64,000 bases of DNA from Faecalibacterium sp. I3-3-33 (GCF_023347295.1 NZ_CP094469.1:1302001-1366000), one strand, 5' to 3'; numbered from the stretch's first letter, positions 51,955-61,009 are shown. Translations and numbers: made by a program. The notes: a model not told the origin generated them from the letters alone.

Positions 51955-52305
51955 GGGGGCGTAAAGGTTTCGACGGGGGGAGCGAGGTCTGGGCAGCGGG
52001 TAGCAGCGGGGGAACTGCTCTATAACTCCTCCAAAAAAATTAACTGACAACAATAATTATCAGTTGCTCGCAGCCTGAGTGCTGCGCGTTCCGCCCACTC
52101 TTGTGTCGTGTGGGGCCGGGGCGTCCTTTAGACACAGCACCTGAACGGACTTAAGCTTTGCGGACCGGCAGGAACTCATGAAGCTACCAAAGCGCTAGCC
52201 TGACGATCGGCGTGGCGCGGCGGGAATGTTGTAGATCGCCTGCACCCGGAGACACCTACACTGAGCTCTTTTCGGACATGGGTTCGACTCCCATCGCCTC
52301 CACCA
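51955..52305 (+). ncRNA. ssrA: tmRNA (ssrA)
   Basis: Rescues stalled ribosomes. The acceptor GGGGGCG at 51955 pairs with CGCCTCC at the 3' end, followed by ACCA; the T-arm contains GGTTCGACTCCC and the 5' conserved GTAAAGGTTTCGACGGGG is present. The tag frame ends ACT GAC AAC AAT AAT TAT CAG TTG CTC GCA GCC TGA, giving TDNNNYQLLAA; the resume codon is slightly upstream and not certain. No clear own promoter is visible, so it may be processed from the smpB transcript. Confidence 0.96.
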
Positions 52306-52307
52306 GT

Positions 52308-52349
52308 AAAAAAGCCACCTGAAAACTTACGTTTTCAGGTGGCTTTTGC
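52308..52349. terminator. Bidirectional terminator after ssrA
   Basis: AAAGCCACCTGAAAAC pairs with GTTTTCAGGTGGCTTT. T-runs flank it on both strands, between ssrA and the convergent DUF1836 gene. Confidence 0.9.
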
Positions 52350-52371
52350 TATACGGGGCGATGTCGTATTA

Positions 52372-52914
52372 TCACGCCAGATCTGGCAGGATATCCGACC
52401 ACAGAGCCTGCTCCTGCCGCAAGGCATCGAAGCAGCAGTCCAGATACATTTTATTGACTGCGGCAAAAATGGTGCTGCGCAGCAGCAGACGCTCATCATT
52501 GAGCGTAGTCTCCGGCTGGGCTGCCTTGCCGCCGAACACCACAGAAAGACTAGCCTCCAGTTCCTCGCAGAAGATATCGTAGGCTGTTCCGGCGGAGCAG
52601 TGCTCCCGCTGCATTTTAAACAGGGTGTCGATATTTTCGATCGAGAGCACCGTTTTGGAGACTGCAATGTACATCAGGGATGCGATCTGGTCCCGGGTGT
52701 ATTTTTTGCGAATGGGGTGATCCACCACCCCTTTTTTGACGTAGTTGCTCACCATAGAAGGCGTCAGCTCCACCCCGCAGAAGCTGCGGAAGTAGCCGTT
52801 GACGAACTGCACCGTCTGGTCCAGATACAGCCCTACCGAGGGAAGATCGTTGTACCGGGGCAGGGCAAAGCCCGCAGCACACGCCGCAACGCGGAGTTTG
52901 GTTTCAGCTTTCAT
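52372..52914 (-). CDS. DUF1836 domain protein
   Basis: A 180-residue protein of the DUF1836 family, with LPRYNDLPSVGLYLDQTVQFV, LTPSMVSNYVKKGVVDHPIRKKY and RDQIASLMYIAVSKTVLSI. The central SMVSNYVKKG looks like a helix-turn-helix of MerR-like type, so a regulator is plausible. Function unproven. Confidence 0.85.
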   Translation of the reverse strand: MKAETKLRVAACAAGFALPRYNDLPSVGLYLDQTVQFVNGYFRSFCGVELTPSMVSNYVKKGVVDHPIRKKYTRDQIASLMYIAVSKTVLSIENIDTLFKMQREHCSAGTAYDIFCEELEASLSVVFGGKAAQPETTLNDERLLLRSTIFAAVNKMYLDCCFDALRQEQALWSDILPDLA

Positions 52915-53021
52915 AATATCTTGTTCCGTTCATGCTCCTGCGCTTTTTTGCAGGCAGGGACGTTGTTTTTGTGCAAAGGCAGGGCAGTTGCTTTCCGCAA
53001 AAGCACTTCTGCCTGTGAAAT

Positions 53022-53050
53022 AGTATACCGCATTTTGGAAAATTGGTCAA
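53022..53050 (-). promoter_or_regulatory. Promoter of the DUF1836 gene
   Basis: TTGACC and TATACT are 17 bp apart on the minus strand. Confidence 0.85.
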
Positions 53051-53089
53051 CGGGCAACGAAAACTTTGTAAAAGAATTTGAGAAAACAG

Positions 53090-53118
53090 TTGACAGGGTT
53101 TTGAAAAACTGCTATGAT
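53090..53118 (+). promoter_or_regulatory. Promoter of the DegV gene
   Basis: TTGACA and TATGAT are 17 bp apart, 40 bp from the divergent DUF1836 promoter. Confidence 0.87.
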
Positions 53119-53173
53119 GGTCACAGACAAAGGAATAATCGCGGCTTTGCGCCGCTTGAAAATGGAGAAAAAT

Positions 53174-54022
53174 ATGAAAAGCAAAATCGTTGTAGATTCC
53201 TCTGCAAATGTGTACGAGCTCCCCGATGTAGGGTTTGCCTGTGTGCCGCTGAAGATCCTGACCGACGAGCAGGAGTATGTGGACACCGCAGAGGTGGATG
53301 CTCCCGCGCTGGCCGAGATGATGCGCACCTATAAGGGCCGCACCAGCACCTCCTGCCCCAACATCTCGGACTGGATGGCTGCCTACGAGGGCGCAGACGA
53401 GGTGTACGTTGTGACCATCACCGGTACGCTGTCCGGCGCTTACAACGCCGCGCTGCTGGCGGGCGAGGAGTACGAGCAGAGCCACGAGGGTGCGCGGGTC
53501 TTTGTGCTGGATAGCCTGTCCACCGGTGCGGAGTCCCGGCTGCTGGTAGAACGTCTGGCAGCACTGATCAAGGGCGGCAAGCCCTTTGATACCGTGTGTG
53601 AGGAGATCCGGGCGTACCATGAGCACACCCATCTGCTGTTTGCGCTGGAATCTCTGGCAAACCTTGCCCGCAATGGCCGCGTGAAGCCCGCTGTGGCTGC
53701 GGTGGCGCGGATGTTGGGCATCCGGGTCATCGGTCAGGCCAGCGATGCCGGTGATCTGGAGGTCATTTGCAAGACCCGCGGCGAGCACGGCGCACTGGAG
53801 CGCATGGTGCTGGAAATGAAGGCGCACGGCCTGACCAACGGCCGGGTGCACATCGACCACTGCTGCAACGCTGCCGCTGCGGAGCGGCTGAAGCACATGG
53901 TCCATGCGGTGTTCCCGGAGGCCAAGGTGGAGGTGGGCACCTGCGGCGCTCTGTGCAGCTACTATGCAGAGTACGGCGGCCTGATGGTGGGCTACGAGGA
54001 TAACGAAGCACCCACCGTCTGA
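53174..54022 (+). CDS. DegV family fatty acid-binding protein
   Basis: A 282-residue fatty-acid-binding protein related to FakB. Landmarks are KIVVDSSANV at the N-terminus, RTSTSCPNISDW, and VTITGTLSGAYNAA. FakB proteins present exogenous fatty acids to the kinase FakA; FakA is not in the window. The start is chosen by ATGGAGA a few bases before the ATG at 53174; two other in-frame ATG codons lie upstream without such a site. Confidence 0.92.
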   Translation: MKSKIVVDSSANVYELPDVGFACVPLKILTDEQEYVDTAEVDAPALAEMMRTYKGRTSTSCPNISDWMAAYEGADEVYVVTITGTLSGAYNAALLAGEEYEQSHEGARVFVLDSLSTGAESRLLVERLAALIKGGKPFDTVCEEIRAYHEHTHLLFALESLANLARNGRVKPAVAAVARMLGIRVIGQASDAGDLEVICKTRGEHGALERMVLEMKAHGLTNGRVHIDHCCNAAAAERLKHMVHAVFPEAKVEVGTCGALCSYYAEYGGLMVGYEDNEAPTV

Positions 54023-54049
54023 GCGTAAAATAGGATACTATGATCTTGA

Positions 54050-54088
54050 TTCACCGGGGCATCTGCGGACGCTCCGGTGAACTTTTTT
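54050..54088 (+). terminator. Terminator of the DegV gene
   Basis: TTCACCGGGGC pairs with GCTCCGGTGAA and is followed by CTTTTTT. Confidence 0.87.
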
Positions 54089-54125
54089 ATAAGGGATAAT
54101 TCCGGTGCACCCGACAGCAAAAACT

Positions 54126-54154
54126 TGCAAAGGGTGAAAAACCGCGCTATACTT
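54126..54154 (+). promoter_or_regulatory. Promoter of cls
   Basis: TTGCAA and TATACT are 17 bp apart. Confidence 0.85.
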
Positions 54155-54197
54155 ACTTACATTATAGAGGTAAGGAAACACGGGAAGGGGAGAGAAT

Positions 54198-55739
54198 ATG
54201 CTGTTCCGGTTGCCGATCGTCAAGTTTTTCAACCGCATCCTCAACCGCATCACGGTCACGGTGGTGCTGGTGGCGTTGCAGCTTGCATGGCTGGCGTGGG
54301 TGTTTTTTGCCCTCACCACCGGTACGGCACGGGTGTGGGTCACAGGGACACTCAACGGGCTGAGCCTGCTGATCATTCTGTATCTGGTGCGCAAGGACGA
54401 AAACAGTGCCTATAAGGTGGGCTGGATCGCCCTCATCGGGCTGCTGCCGCTGCTGGGCGGGGCACTGTATCTGGCCTTTGGCAACAAGCGCCCTTCCCGC
54501 CGCCTGCGCAGCAAAATGCAGGCAGTGGAGCAGGCACACCGGGCAGACCGCGTCCAGCAGCCCGGGCAGACCGCCAATCTGTGCGACGAAAACCGGGGCG
54601 TGAGCCGCTACCTGACCCAGTACGGCTGCTATCCTGCATGGCAGAACACCACCGCTCGGTATTTCTCCTGCGGCGAAGCCATGTATCCGGCGCTGCTGGC
54701 CGACCTTGAAAAAGCGGAGAAGAGCATCTTTCTGGAGTTTTTCATTGTCAGTCAGGGCAAGATGTGGCAGGGCGTGGAGGACATCCTGCGCCGCAAGGCC
54801 GCGCAGGGGGTGGACGTGCGGCTGATCTACGACGACTTCGGCAGCCTGCTGGGTCTGCCCAAGGACTTTGTGGTGCGCATGGAGCGGGCGCATATCCGCT
54901 GCATCCCCTTTAACCCGGTGGTGCCGCTGCTTTCGCTGGTGATGAACCACCGCGACCACCGCAAGATCGTGGTGATAGACGGCAAGGTGGCCTACACCGG
55001 CGGCATCAATCTGGCAGACGAATATATCAACGCAATCACCCGCTTCGGCTACTGGAAGGACGCGGGCCTGCGCATCGAGGGCGCTGCGGTGTGGAACTTT
55101 ACCGTAACGTTTCTGGATTTCTGGAACGCCTTCCGTCCCTTTGAGCAGGATTACAGCGCCTTCCGTCCGCAGTTTGCGGTGCTGCCTGCCAGCGATGGGG
55201 TAGTGCAGCCCTACGCGGACAGCCCGCTGGACGAGGAGCCGGTGGCAGAAACGGTCTATCTGGATATTTTGGCACAATCACAGCAGTACGTTTATTTTTA
55301 TACGCCCTATCTCGCCATTGGCGAGGAAATGCTGGACGCGCTGCGCAACGCCGCCAAGCGCGGGGTGGATGTGCGGCTGGTGCTGCCGGGCATCCCGGAC
55401 AAAAAGCTGGTGTTCCGGCTGAGCCGCTCGTACTATCTGCCCCTGCTGCGGGCGGGGGTGCGCATCTACGAGTACACCCCGGGCTTCCTCCACGCCAAGT
55501 GCTGCGTCAGCGATGACCGTGCGGCGGTGGTGGGCAGCATCAATATGGACTACCGCAGTATGTTCCTGCACTTCGAGTGCGGGGTGTTGCTGCTGCAAAA
55601 CAGTCAGGTGCTGGCTTTGCGGGACGATGTGCGCCGCACCCTGCCCCAGTGCCGGGAGGTGCAGTGTGCGGACTGCCGCACCGGGCTGGCCGGTACGGTG
55701 CTGGACAGCGTACTGCGGCTGCTTAGCCCGCTGATGTAA
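54198..55739 (+). CDS. cls: Cardiolipin synthase
   Basis: Joins two phosphatidylglycerols to cardiolipin at the membrane. The 513 residues begin with two transmembrane helices and the phospholipase-D N-terminal segment KVGWIALIGLLPLLGGALYLAFG. Two HKD catalytic motifs follow: HRKIVVIDGKVAYTGG and HAKCCVSDDRAAVVGS. GGGGAGAG lies 6 nt before the ATG. Confidence 0.96.
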   Translation: MLFRLPIVKFFNRILNRITVTVVLVALQLAWLAWVFFALTTGTARVWVTGTLNGLSLLIILYLVRKDENSAYKVGWIALIGLLPLLGGALYLAFGNKRPSRRLRSKMQAVEQAHRADRVQQPGQTANLCDENRGVSRYLTQYGCYPAWQNTTARYFSCGEAMYPALLADLEKAEKSIFLEFFIVSQGKMWQGVEDILRRKAAQGVDVRLIYDDFGSLLGLPKDFVVRMERAHIRCIPFNPVVPLLSLVMNHRDHRKIVVIDGKVAYTGGINLADEYINAITRFGYWKDAGLRIEGAAVWNFTVTFLDFWNAFRPFEQDYSAFRPQFAVLPASDGVVQPYADSPLDEEPVAETVYLDILAQSQQYVYFYTPYLAIGEEMLDALRNAAKRGVDVRLVLPGIPDKKLVFRLSRSYYLPLLRAGVRIYEYTPGFLHAKCCVSDDRAAVVGSINMDYRSMFLHFECGVLLLQNSQVLALRDDVRRTLPQCREVQCADCRTGLAGTVLDSVLRLLSPLM

Positions 55740-55831
55740 ACACCTGCTCATAAAATCCCGCGCGGCGGGGTACACTAGCTCCAAAGCCTGCGTCTGCAAT
55801 GCAGGCACGGAAAGGGAGCGTATGTGACGAT

Positions 55832-56860
55832 ATGAAACAGGCATCGCGATGGTTTTTGTGCTGCACGCTGGCGGCAGCACTGGCATTGACCGGCTGCGGC
55901 AGGGGAAGCTCCGGCAGCAGCTCCGGCCCGATGAGCGGCAGCACCTCTGCGGGCAGCAGCGCGGCGCAAAGCGCGGCGTGGCGCACCGGGCTGGGGGTTC
56001 TGACCGAGACGACCGGCACAGACCGTGCGGGCAACATCCACACCGTGGCGGCTGCCGTGCTGCTGGATGCAGACGGCAAGCTGGCAGGGGTAACACTGGA
56101 CGAGCTGGAGCTTTCAGTCAGTGCGGACGGCACCGGCAAGGTGACCACCCCCACCGACACCCGCACCAAGCGCCAGAAAGGGAAAGACTACCCACTGGCA
56201 GAGGTGTCCGGCCTGAAAAAGGGCTGGGCAGAGCAGGCAGATGCCTTTGGCAGTTGGCTTGAGGGCAAGACCCCGGACGAAGTGAAGAAGCTGAAAACGG
56301 ATGCGGACGGCAAATCCACCGACGCGGACCTTCTCTCCGGCTGCACCATCGCGGTGGACCGCTACCGGGATGCCGTCGTCCGCGCCTGTGAGAATGCGCA
56401 GGTGCTGGGCGCTGCCCGGGGTGATACGGTCAAACTGGGCGTAGAAGTGGCAGAAATGCCGCAGGGGCTTGCGGGCACAGATGACAAGGACGCGCAGGTA
56501 CAGGCAAAAATCACGCTGGCGGTGGTGACCATGGACGAGAACGCCCGGGTGACCAGCGCCATCGGCGATATGACCGAGCCGGAGCTGACCGTCAGCGCGG
56601 ACGGTACAGTGTCTGCCCCGCGTGAGCCGGTCTACACCAAAAACGAGCTTGGCGACCGCTACGGAATGCGCAGTGCAAGCGCGTTAGGCAAGGAGTGGTA
56701 CGAGCATAGCGCAGGCTGGTGCGGCTACCTGAAGGGCAAAAACGCCGTGGAGATCGGAAAACTTTCCGCAGACGGCACGGACGCTGACCTGAAGGCGCTG
56801 TGCACCATCTCGGTCACCGACCTGCAAAAGGCGGTACTAAAGGCCATGGCGGAGCAGTAG
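55832..56860 (+). CDS. Lipoprotein with two tandem FMN-binding-like repeats
   Basis: A 342-residue lipoprotein: signal peptide, lipobox LTGC, a Ser/Gly spacer, then two ~140-residue repeats. Each repeat ends alike: AEVSGLKKGWAEQADAFGSW with LSGCTIAV, then YGMRSASALGKEWYEHSAGW with LCTISVTD. The pattern resembles FMN-binding-like secreted proteins of Clostridia. The ATG at 55832 is 13 nt from AAAGGGAG, a wide gap. Function unknown. Confidence 0.75.
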   Translation: MKQASRWFLCCTLAAALALTGCGRGSSGSSSGPMSGSTSAGSSAAQSAAWRTGLGVLTETTGTDRAGNIHTVAAAVLLDADGKLAGVTLDELELSVSADGTGKVTTPTDTRTKRQKGKDYPLAEVSGLKKGWAEQADAFGSWLEGKTPDEVKKLKTDADGKSTDADLLSGCTIAVDRYRDAVVRACENAQVLGAARGDTVKLGVEVAEMPQGLAGTDDKDAQVQAKITLAVVTMDENARVTSAIGDMTEPELTVSADGTVSAPREPVYTKNELGDRYGMRSASALGKEWYEHSAGWCGYLKGKNAVEIGKLSADGTDADLKALCTISVTDLQKAVLKAMAEQ

Positions 56861-56890
56861 GGGCGATTTAAAAATACTATTATAATTTGT

Positions 56891-56928
56891 GGCTCAGAAA
56901 CGCCTACAGGCGTTTCTGAGCCATTTTT
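56891..56928 (+). terminator. Terminator of the repeat lipoprotein gene
   Basis: GGCTCAGAAACGCCT pairs with AGGCGTTTCTGAGCC and AT5 follows. Confidence 0.92.
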
Positions 56929-57005
56929 CATGTACATTTTCCCACAAAAAGCGGGCTTATGGGCGGGACAAAGCAGTGCATTGTGCAAAAAATACAGATT
57001 TCCTC

Positions 57006-57034
57006 TTGCAAAACGGCGGCAAACGCGCTATTCT
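57006..57034 (+). promoter_or_regulatory. Promoter of the amino-acid ABC importer
   Basis: TTGCAA and TATTCT are 17 bp apart. Confidence 0.8.
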
Positions 57035-57044
57035 ATAACCACAG

Positions 57045-57066
57045 TTTACCACTTTAGCATGGTAAA
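57045..57066 (+). promoter_or_regulatory. Candidate operator of the amino-acid importer
   Basis: A perfect inverted repeat TTTACCA-8-TGGTAAA lies right after the promoter, where a repressor could block transcription. The regulator is not identified. Confidence 0.5.
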
Positions 57067-57122
57067 ATGATAAATCGAGAGGGAAGCGGGACGGCGAACG
57101 TCCCCTATGGGAGGAAAAAGAT

Positions 57123-57965
57123 ATGAAACTCAAGCGTATTGCAAGTGCATTTCTGGCCGGTGCTCTGGCACTGAGCCTTGCAGCCTGCGGCGGCAGTGCA
57201 TCCACCTCTGCGGCGGCGTCTGCGTCCGGCAGTGCAGCCGGTTCGGCTTCTGCCGCAGCAGGCAGCGATCTGGATTACATCAAGGGCAAGGGCAAAATGG
57301 TCATCGGCTATACCGTGTACGAGCCCATGAACTACACCGATGCCGACGGCAACTTTACCGGCTTTGATACCGAGCTTGCCACTGCTGTGTGCGCAAAGCT
57401 GGGCGTAGAGCCGGAGTTTGTGGAGATCAACTGGGACACCAAGGTGGTGGAGCTGGACGCCAAGAGCATCGACTGTATCTGGAACGGCATGACCTTGACC
57501 GAGGATATCATGGCCAACACAGCCACCACCAAGGCCTACGCCAAGAATGCACAGGTCGTGGTGGTAAAGGAGGACACCGCCTACACCTCCACCGCCGACC
57601 TTGCCGGTAAGACCGTAGTAGCCGAGGCCGGTTCCGCCGGTGAGGCTGCCATTCAGGGCGATGAAAACCTTGCCAAGGCAGACTACGTTTCTAAGAGCGT
57701 GCAGACCGACTGCCTGATGGAAGTGGCTGCCGGTACGGCAGATGCCGCTGTGCTGGATCTGACCCTTGCCAATGCCATGATCGGTGAGGGCACCGACTAC
57801 GCAAGCCTTGCGATCGTGGATGAGCTGAACGCGGAGGAGTACGGCGTGGCTTTCCGCAAGGGCAGTGATGCCGCCGCCGCAGTGGACGCCGCCTTTGATG
57901 AGCTGAAGGCCGACGGCACCATGCAGGCACTGGCCGAGAAGTACGAGCTGGCGCTGGCCGACTGA
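57123..57965 (+). CDS. Amino-acid ABC transporter substrate-binding lipoprotein
   Basis: A 280-residue extracellular solute-binding protein of family 3. Signal peptide, lipobox SLAACGG, a Ser/Ala spacer and then the domain with MVIGYTVYEPMNYTDADG, FTGFDTELATAVCAKLGV and NGMTLTED. First gene of a three-gene importer. Polar amino acids or cystine are likely substrates; the exact one is not readable. Confidence 0.94.
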   Translation: MKLKRIASAFLAGALALSLAACGGSASTSAAASASGSAAGSASAAAGSDLDYIKGKGKMVIGYTVYEPMNYTDADGNFTGFDTELATAVCAKLGVEPEFVEINWDTKVVELDAKSIDCIWNGMTLTEDIMANTATTKAYAKNAQVVVVKEDTAYTSTADLAGKTVVAEAGSAGEAAIQGDENLAKADYVSKSVQTDCLMEVAAGTADAAVLDLTLANAMIGEGTDYASLAIVDELNAEEYGVAFRKGSDAAAAVDAAFDELKADGTMQALAEKYELALAD

Positions 57966-58003
57966 GCCGGGCGTAAAACAAAACGATAGATGGGTGTGTT
58001 TTT

Positions 58004-58657
58004 GTGTCTGTGATCCTTGGGCGCCTTTCCGGCGCGTTCCTGCTCAACTGTGAGCTGTTTGCCCTTACGCTGCTGTTTGCGCTGCCGCTGGGGCTGGTGG
58101 TGGCCTTTGGCTCCATGAGCCGGTGCAGGCTGCTGTCCGGTGCGGTAAAGACCTTTGTCTGGGTCATCCGCGGTACGCCGCTGATGCTGCAGATCATCGT
58201 CATTTATCTGGGCCCGGGTCTGCTGGGCATGAATAATCCGTGGCCCTCCGGCTCCGGCGGACGCATGGTGGCGGCGGTGGTGGCCTTTGCCATCAACTAC
58301 GCCTGCTATTTTTCAGAGATCTACCGCGGCGGCATCGAGGCGGTGCCCAAAGGGCAGACCGAGGCCGGGCAGGTGCTGGGCATGACCCGCACGCAGATCT
58401 TTTTCAAGGTCACCCTTTTGCAGGTGGTCAAGCGCATTCTGCCGCCCATGGGCAACGAGATCATCACCCTTGTCAAGGACACCTCGCTGGCAAATACCAT
58501 CGCCAACAAGGAGATCATCATGATGGCCAAGGAGTACAGCGCAAAAGGCCTGATCTGGCCGCTGTTCTCCACGGCGCTGTTCTTCCTTGTGTTCGTAGGC
58601 GCGCTCACCCTGCTGTTCAACTGGGCTGAAAAGAAACTGGATTATTTCCGCTGCTGA
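58004..58657 (+). CDS. Amino-acid ABC transporter permease
   Basis: A 217-residue HisM/GlnP-type permease with about five helices. The loop contacting the ATPase reads EAVPKGQTEAGQVLGMTRTQ, typical of the family, and VIRGTPLMLQI precedes it. GTG start with only a weak GGGTGTG upstream, probably coupled to the binding protein gene. Confidence 0.94.
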   Translation: MSVILGRLSGAFLLNCELFALTLLFALPLGLVVAFGSMSRCRLLSGAVKTFVWVIRGTPLMLQIIVIYLGPGLLGMNNPWPSGSGGRMVAAVVAFAINYACYFSEIYRGGIEAVPKGQTEAGQVLGMTRTQIFFKVTLLQVVKRILPPMGNEIITLVKDTSLANTIANKEIIMMAKEYSAKGLIWPLFSTALFFLVFVGALTLLFNWAEKKLDYFRC

Positions 58658-58673
58658 GGAGGTTTTTAAGAAT

Positions 58674-59456
58674 ATGGCATTACTGGAAGCCTCCGGCATT
58701 GGCAAAAATTTCGGAGATACAAAGGTCTTAAAGGATATTTCTCTTACTTTGGAGCAGGGCGAAGCGCTGGCCATCATCGGCTCGTCCGGCTCCGGCAAGA
58801 CCACACTGCTGCGCTGCCTGAACTTTCTGGAGCGGCCGGACACCGGCTGCATCCGGGTGAACGGCGAGACCATGTGGGACGCCGCCGACCCCGCCACCCA
58901 GCGGGAGAGCGAGATCCGCAAAAAGCGGCTGCACTTCGGGCTGGTGTTCCAGAACTTCAACCTTTTCCCGCAGTATACCGCCTTGCAGAATGTGATGCTG
59001 GCAGGGGAGCTGCTGGCAAAGGAGCGCCCGGACTACCGCGCCAACAAAAAGTCGGTGCACGCCCAGCTGGAACAGCAGGCGCGGGAGCTGCTGGCGCAGA
59101 TGGGACTTTCGGAGCGGGCAGACCACTACCCGCACCAGCTTTCCGGCGGGCAGCAGCAGCGGGTGGCCATTGCCCGGGCGCTGGCACTGCACCCGGACAT
59201 CCTCTGCTTCGACGAGCCCACCAGCGCCCTTGACCCGGAACTGACCGGTGAGGTGCTGCGGGTGCTGCGGGAGCTGGCCGACCGCAAGACCACCATGATC
59301 ATCGTGACCCATGAGATGCACTTTGCCCGGGATGTGGCTGACCGCATCCTGTTCATGGACGGCGGTGTGGTGGTGGAGGAAGGCCCTGCAAAGCAGCTGA
59401 TCGACCACCCACGCGAACAGCGCACCAAACAGTTTCTGGCACACTACACGGAGTGA
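58674..59456 (+). CDS. Amino-acid ABC transporter ATP-binding protein
   Basis: A 260-residue GlnQ/HisP-type ATPase. Walker A GSSGSGKTT near residue 37, Q-loop FQNFNLFPQYTALQNV, signature LSGGQQQRVAIARAL, Walker B DILCFDEPTSALDPEL and switch THEMHFARDV are complete. AGGAGG lies 10 nt before the ATG. With the two preceding genes it forms a complete importer. Confidence 0.97.
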   Translation: MALLEASGIGKNFGDTKVLKDISLTLEQGEALAIIGSSGSGKTTLLRCLNFLERPDTGCIRVNGETMWDAADPATQRESEIRKKRLHFGLVFQNFNLFPQYTALQNVMLAGELLAKERPDYRANKKSVHAQLEQQARELLAQMGLSERADHYPHQLSGGQQQRVAIARALALHPDILCFDEPTSALDPELTGEVLRVLRELADRKTTMIIVTHEMHFARDVADRILFMDGGVVVEEGPAKQLIDHPREQRTKQFLAHYTE

Positions 59457-59511
59457 GCAAAATCACCAATTCTTTACGCAAAAAAGCGGAAATGTTGATG
59501 CAAACCAAATC

Positions 59512-59540
59512 TTGCAAAACCGGCGCTGCTCCGCTATAAT
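59512..59540 (+). promoter_or_regulatory. Promoter of the second MATE gene
   Basis: TTGCAA and TATAAT are 17 bp apart. Confidence 0.87.
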
Positions 59541-59561
59541 ACCACTCATGAATCCTTACAA

Positions 59562-59592
59562 CGTCCTGCCGCTTTTCCGGCAGGGCGTTTTT
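59562..59592 (+). terminator. Leader terminator (possible attenuator) before the MATE gene
   Basis: The 10-bp stem CGTCCTGCCG/CGGCAGGGCG with a CTTTTC loop is followed by T5, between the promoter and the start at 59648. Confidence 0.72.
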
Positions 59593-59647
59593 CACGGCAA
59601 AAAATGCAAACATCCATCTTTTTTGTGTGGGCAGGAGGTATATTTCC

Positions 59648-61009
59648 ATGACCAAAGATATGACGCAGGGCAGCCCGCTGAAGCTGATCCTTGCCTTTGC
59701 TGTGCCGCTGATGCTGGGCAGCCTGTTCCAGCAGTTCTACAATCTGGCCGATACCATCATCGTGGGTCGGTTCGTGGGCGTGGAGGCGCTGGCGGCGGTA
59801 GGCAGCGTGGGCGGCCTGAACTATCTGGTGCTGGGTTTTGTCAACGGCATTGCCTGCGGCTTTTCCATCCCCATCTCATGGACCTTCGGTGCCCGCGACC
59901 ACCACGAGATGCGCCGCTACACCGCTAATACCGTGTGGCTGTCTGTTGCATTTGCCACGGTGCTCACCATCGTTACGGTGGCTATGACCCGGCTGGTGCT
60001 GGTGTGGACGAACACCCCGGCCGATATCATCGACCTTGCGGATGTGTATATCCGCACCATTTTTGCGGGCATCCCTTTCACCCTGCTCTATAACGTGACC
60101 AGCGCCCTGATGCGTGCACTGGGCGACAGCAAGCGCCCGCTGTATTTTCTGCTGGTGGCCAGCGTGCTGAACATCGGGCTGGACCTTGCCTGCATCATTG
60201 TGTTCAACATGGGCGTGTTCGGCGCCGCCTTTGCCACCGTGTTCAGTCAGGCTGTGGCGGGCATCGGCAGCCTTATTTACATCATGCGCCACTACCCGGA
60301 ACTGCGCTGGAATAAGGAAGAAGGCCGCATCAGCGCACCGCACTGCGCAAAGCTTTGCGCCATGGGCATCCCCATGGGCTTGCAGTGCAGCATTACCGCC
60401 ATTGGCAGTGTGGTGCTGCAGGGCGCAGTGAACGGTCTGGGCAGCGGCATCGTGGCCGCGCAGACCGCCGGCGGCAAGGCTGCGCAGTTCCTCAGCGTGC
60501 CGCTGGAGAGCATCGGCACCGCCATGACCACCTACACCAGCCAGAATATGGGCGCGAAGGATCTGGATCGCGTGAACCGCGGCGTGAACACCGCACTGGG
60601 CATCGGCTGCGTGTACAGCGTGGCCTCCTTCCTCATCCTGCGCGTGCTGGATAAGCCCCTGATCGGCCTGTTTTTGGACGCAGGCGAGACCGCCATTATG
60701 GCCAATGCGCAGGACTTCATCTTCTGGAACAGTGTGTTCTACATCCCGCTGGCAGTGCTTATCATCTACCGCTACACCATTCAGGGTCTGGGCCACTCCG
60801 GCCTTGCCATGTTTGCCGGTGTGGCCGAGATGATCGCCCGCGCCATGGTGGGCTTCTGGTTCGTGCCGCTGTGGGGCTACTTTGCCGCCTGCATCGCAAA
60901 CCCGGTGGCATGGTTCTTTGCCTGCTTCTTCCTGATCCCGGCCTATTTTGTGGTGTTCCGCAGACTGCAAAAGGAAAAGCAGCAGGAAGCCGCCGCAAAG
61001 GCACAGTAA
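59648..61009 (+). CDS. MATE family efflux transporter
   Basis: A 453-residue, 12-helix MATE protein. Start region MTKDMTQGSPLKLILAFAVP and LMLGSLFQQFYNLADTIIVG are typical of Clostridial MATE pumps; the second lobe has GSGIVAAQTAGGKAAQFLSV and TYTSQNMGAKDLDRV. AGGAGGT lies 8 nt before the ATG at 59648. The substrate is unknown. Only modestly similar to the MATE gene at 36 kb. Confidence 0.93.
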   Translation: MTKDMTQGSPLKLILAFAVPLMLGSLFQQFYNLADTIIVGRFVGVEALAAVGSVGGLNYLVLGFVNGIACGFSIPISWTFGARDHHEMRRYTANTVWLSVAFATVLTIVTVAMTRLVLVWTNTPADIIDLADVYIRTIFAGIPFTLLYNVTSALMRALGDSKRPLYFLLVASVLNIGLDLACIIVFNMGVFGAAFATVFSQAVAGIGSLIYIMRHYPELRWNKEEGRISAPHCAKLCAMGIPMGLQCSITAIGSVVLQGAVNGLGSGIVAAQTAGGKAAQFLSVPLESIGTAMTTYTSQNMGAKDLDRVNRGVNTALGIGCVYSVASFLILRVLDKPLIGLFLDAGETAIMANAQDFIFWNSVFYIPLAVLIIYRYTIQGLGHSGLAMFAGVAEMIARAMVGFWFVPLWGYFAACIANPVAWFFACFFLIPAYFVVFRRLQKEKQQEAAAKAQ

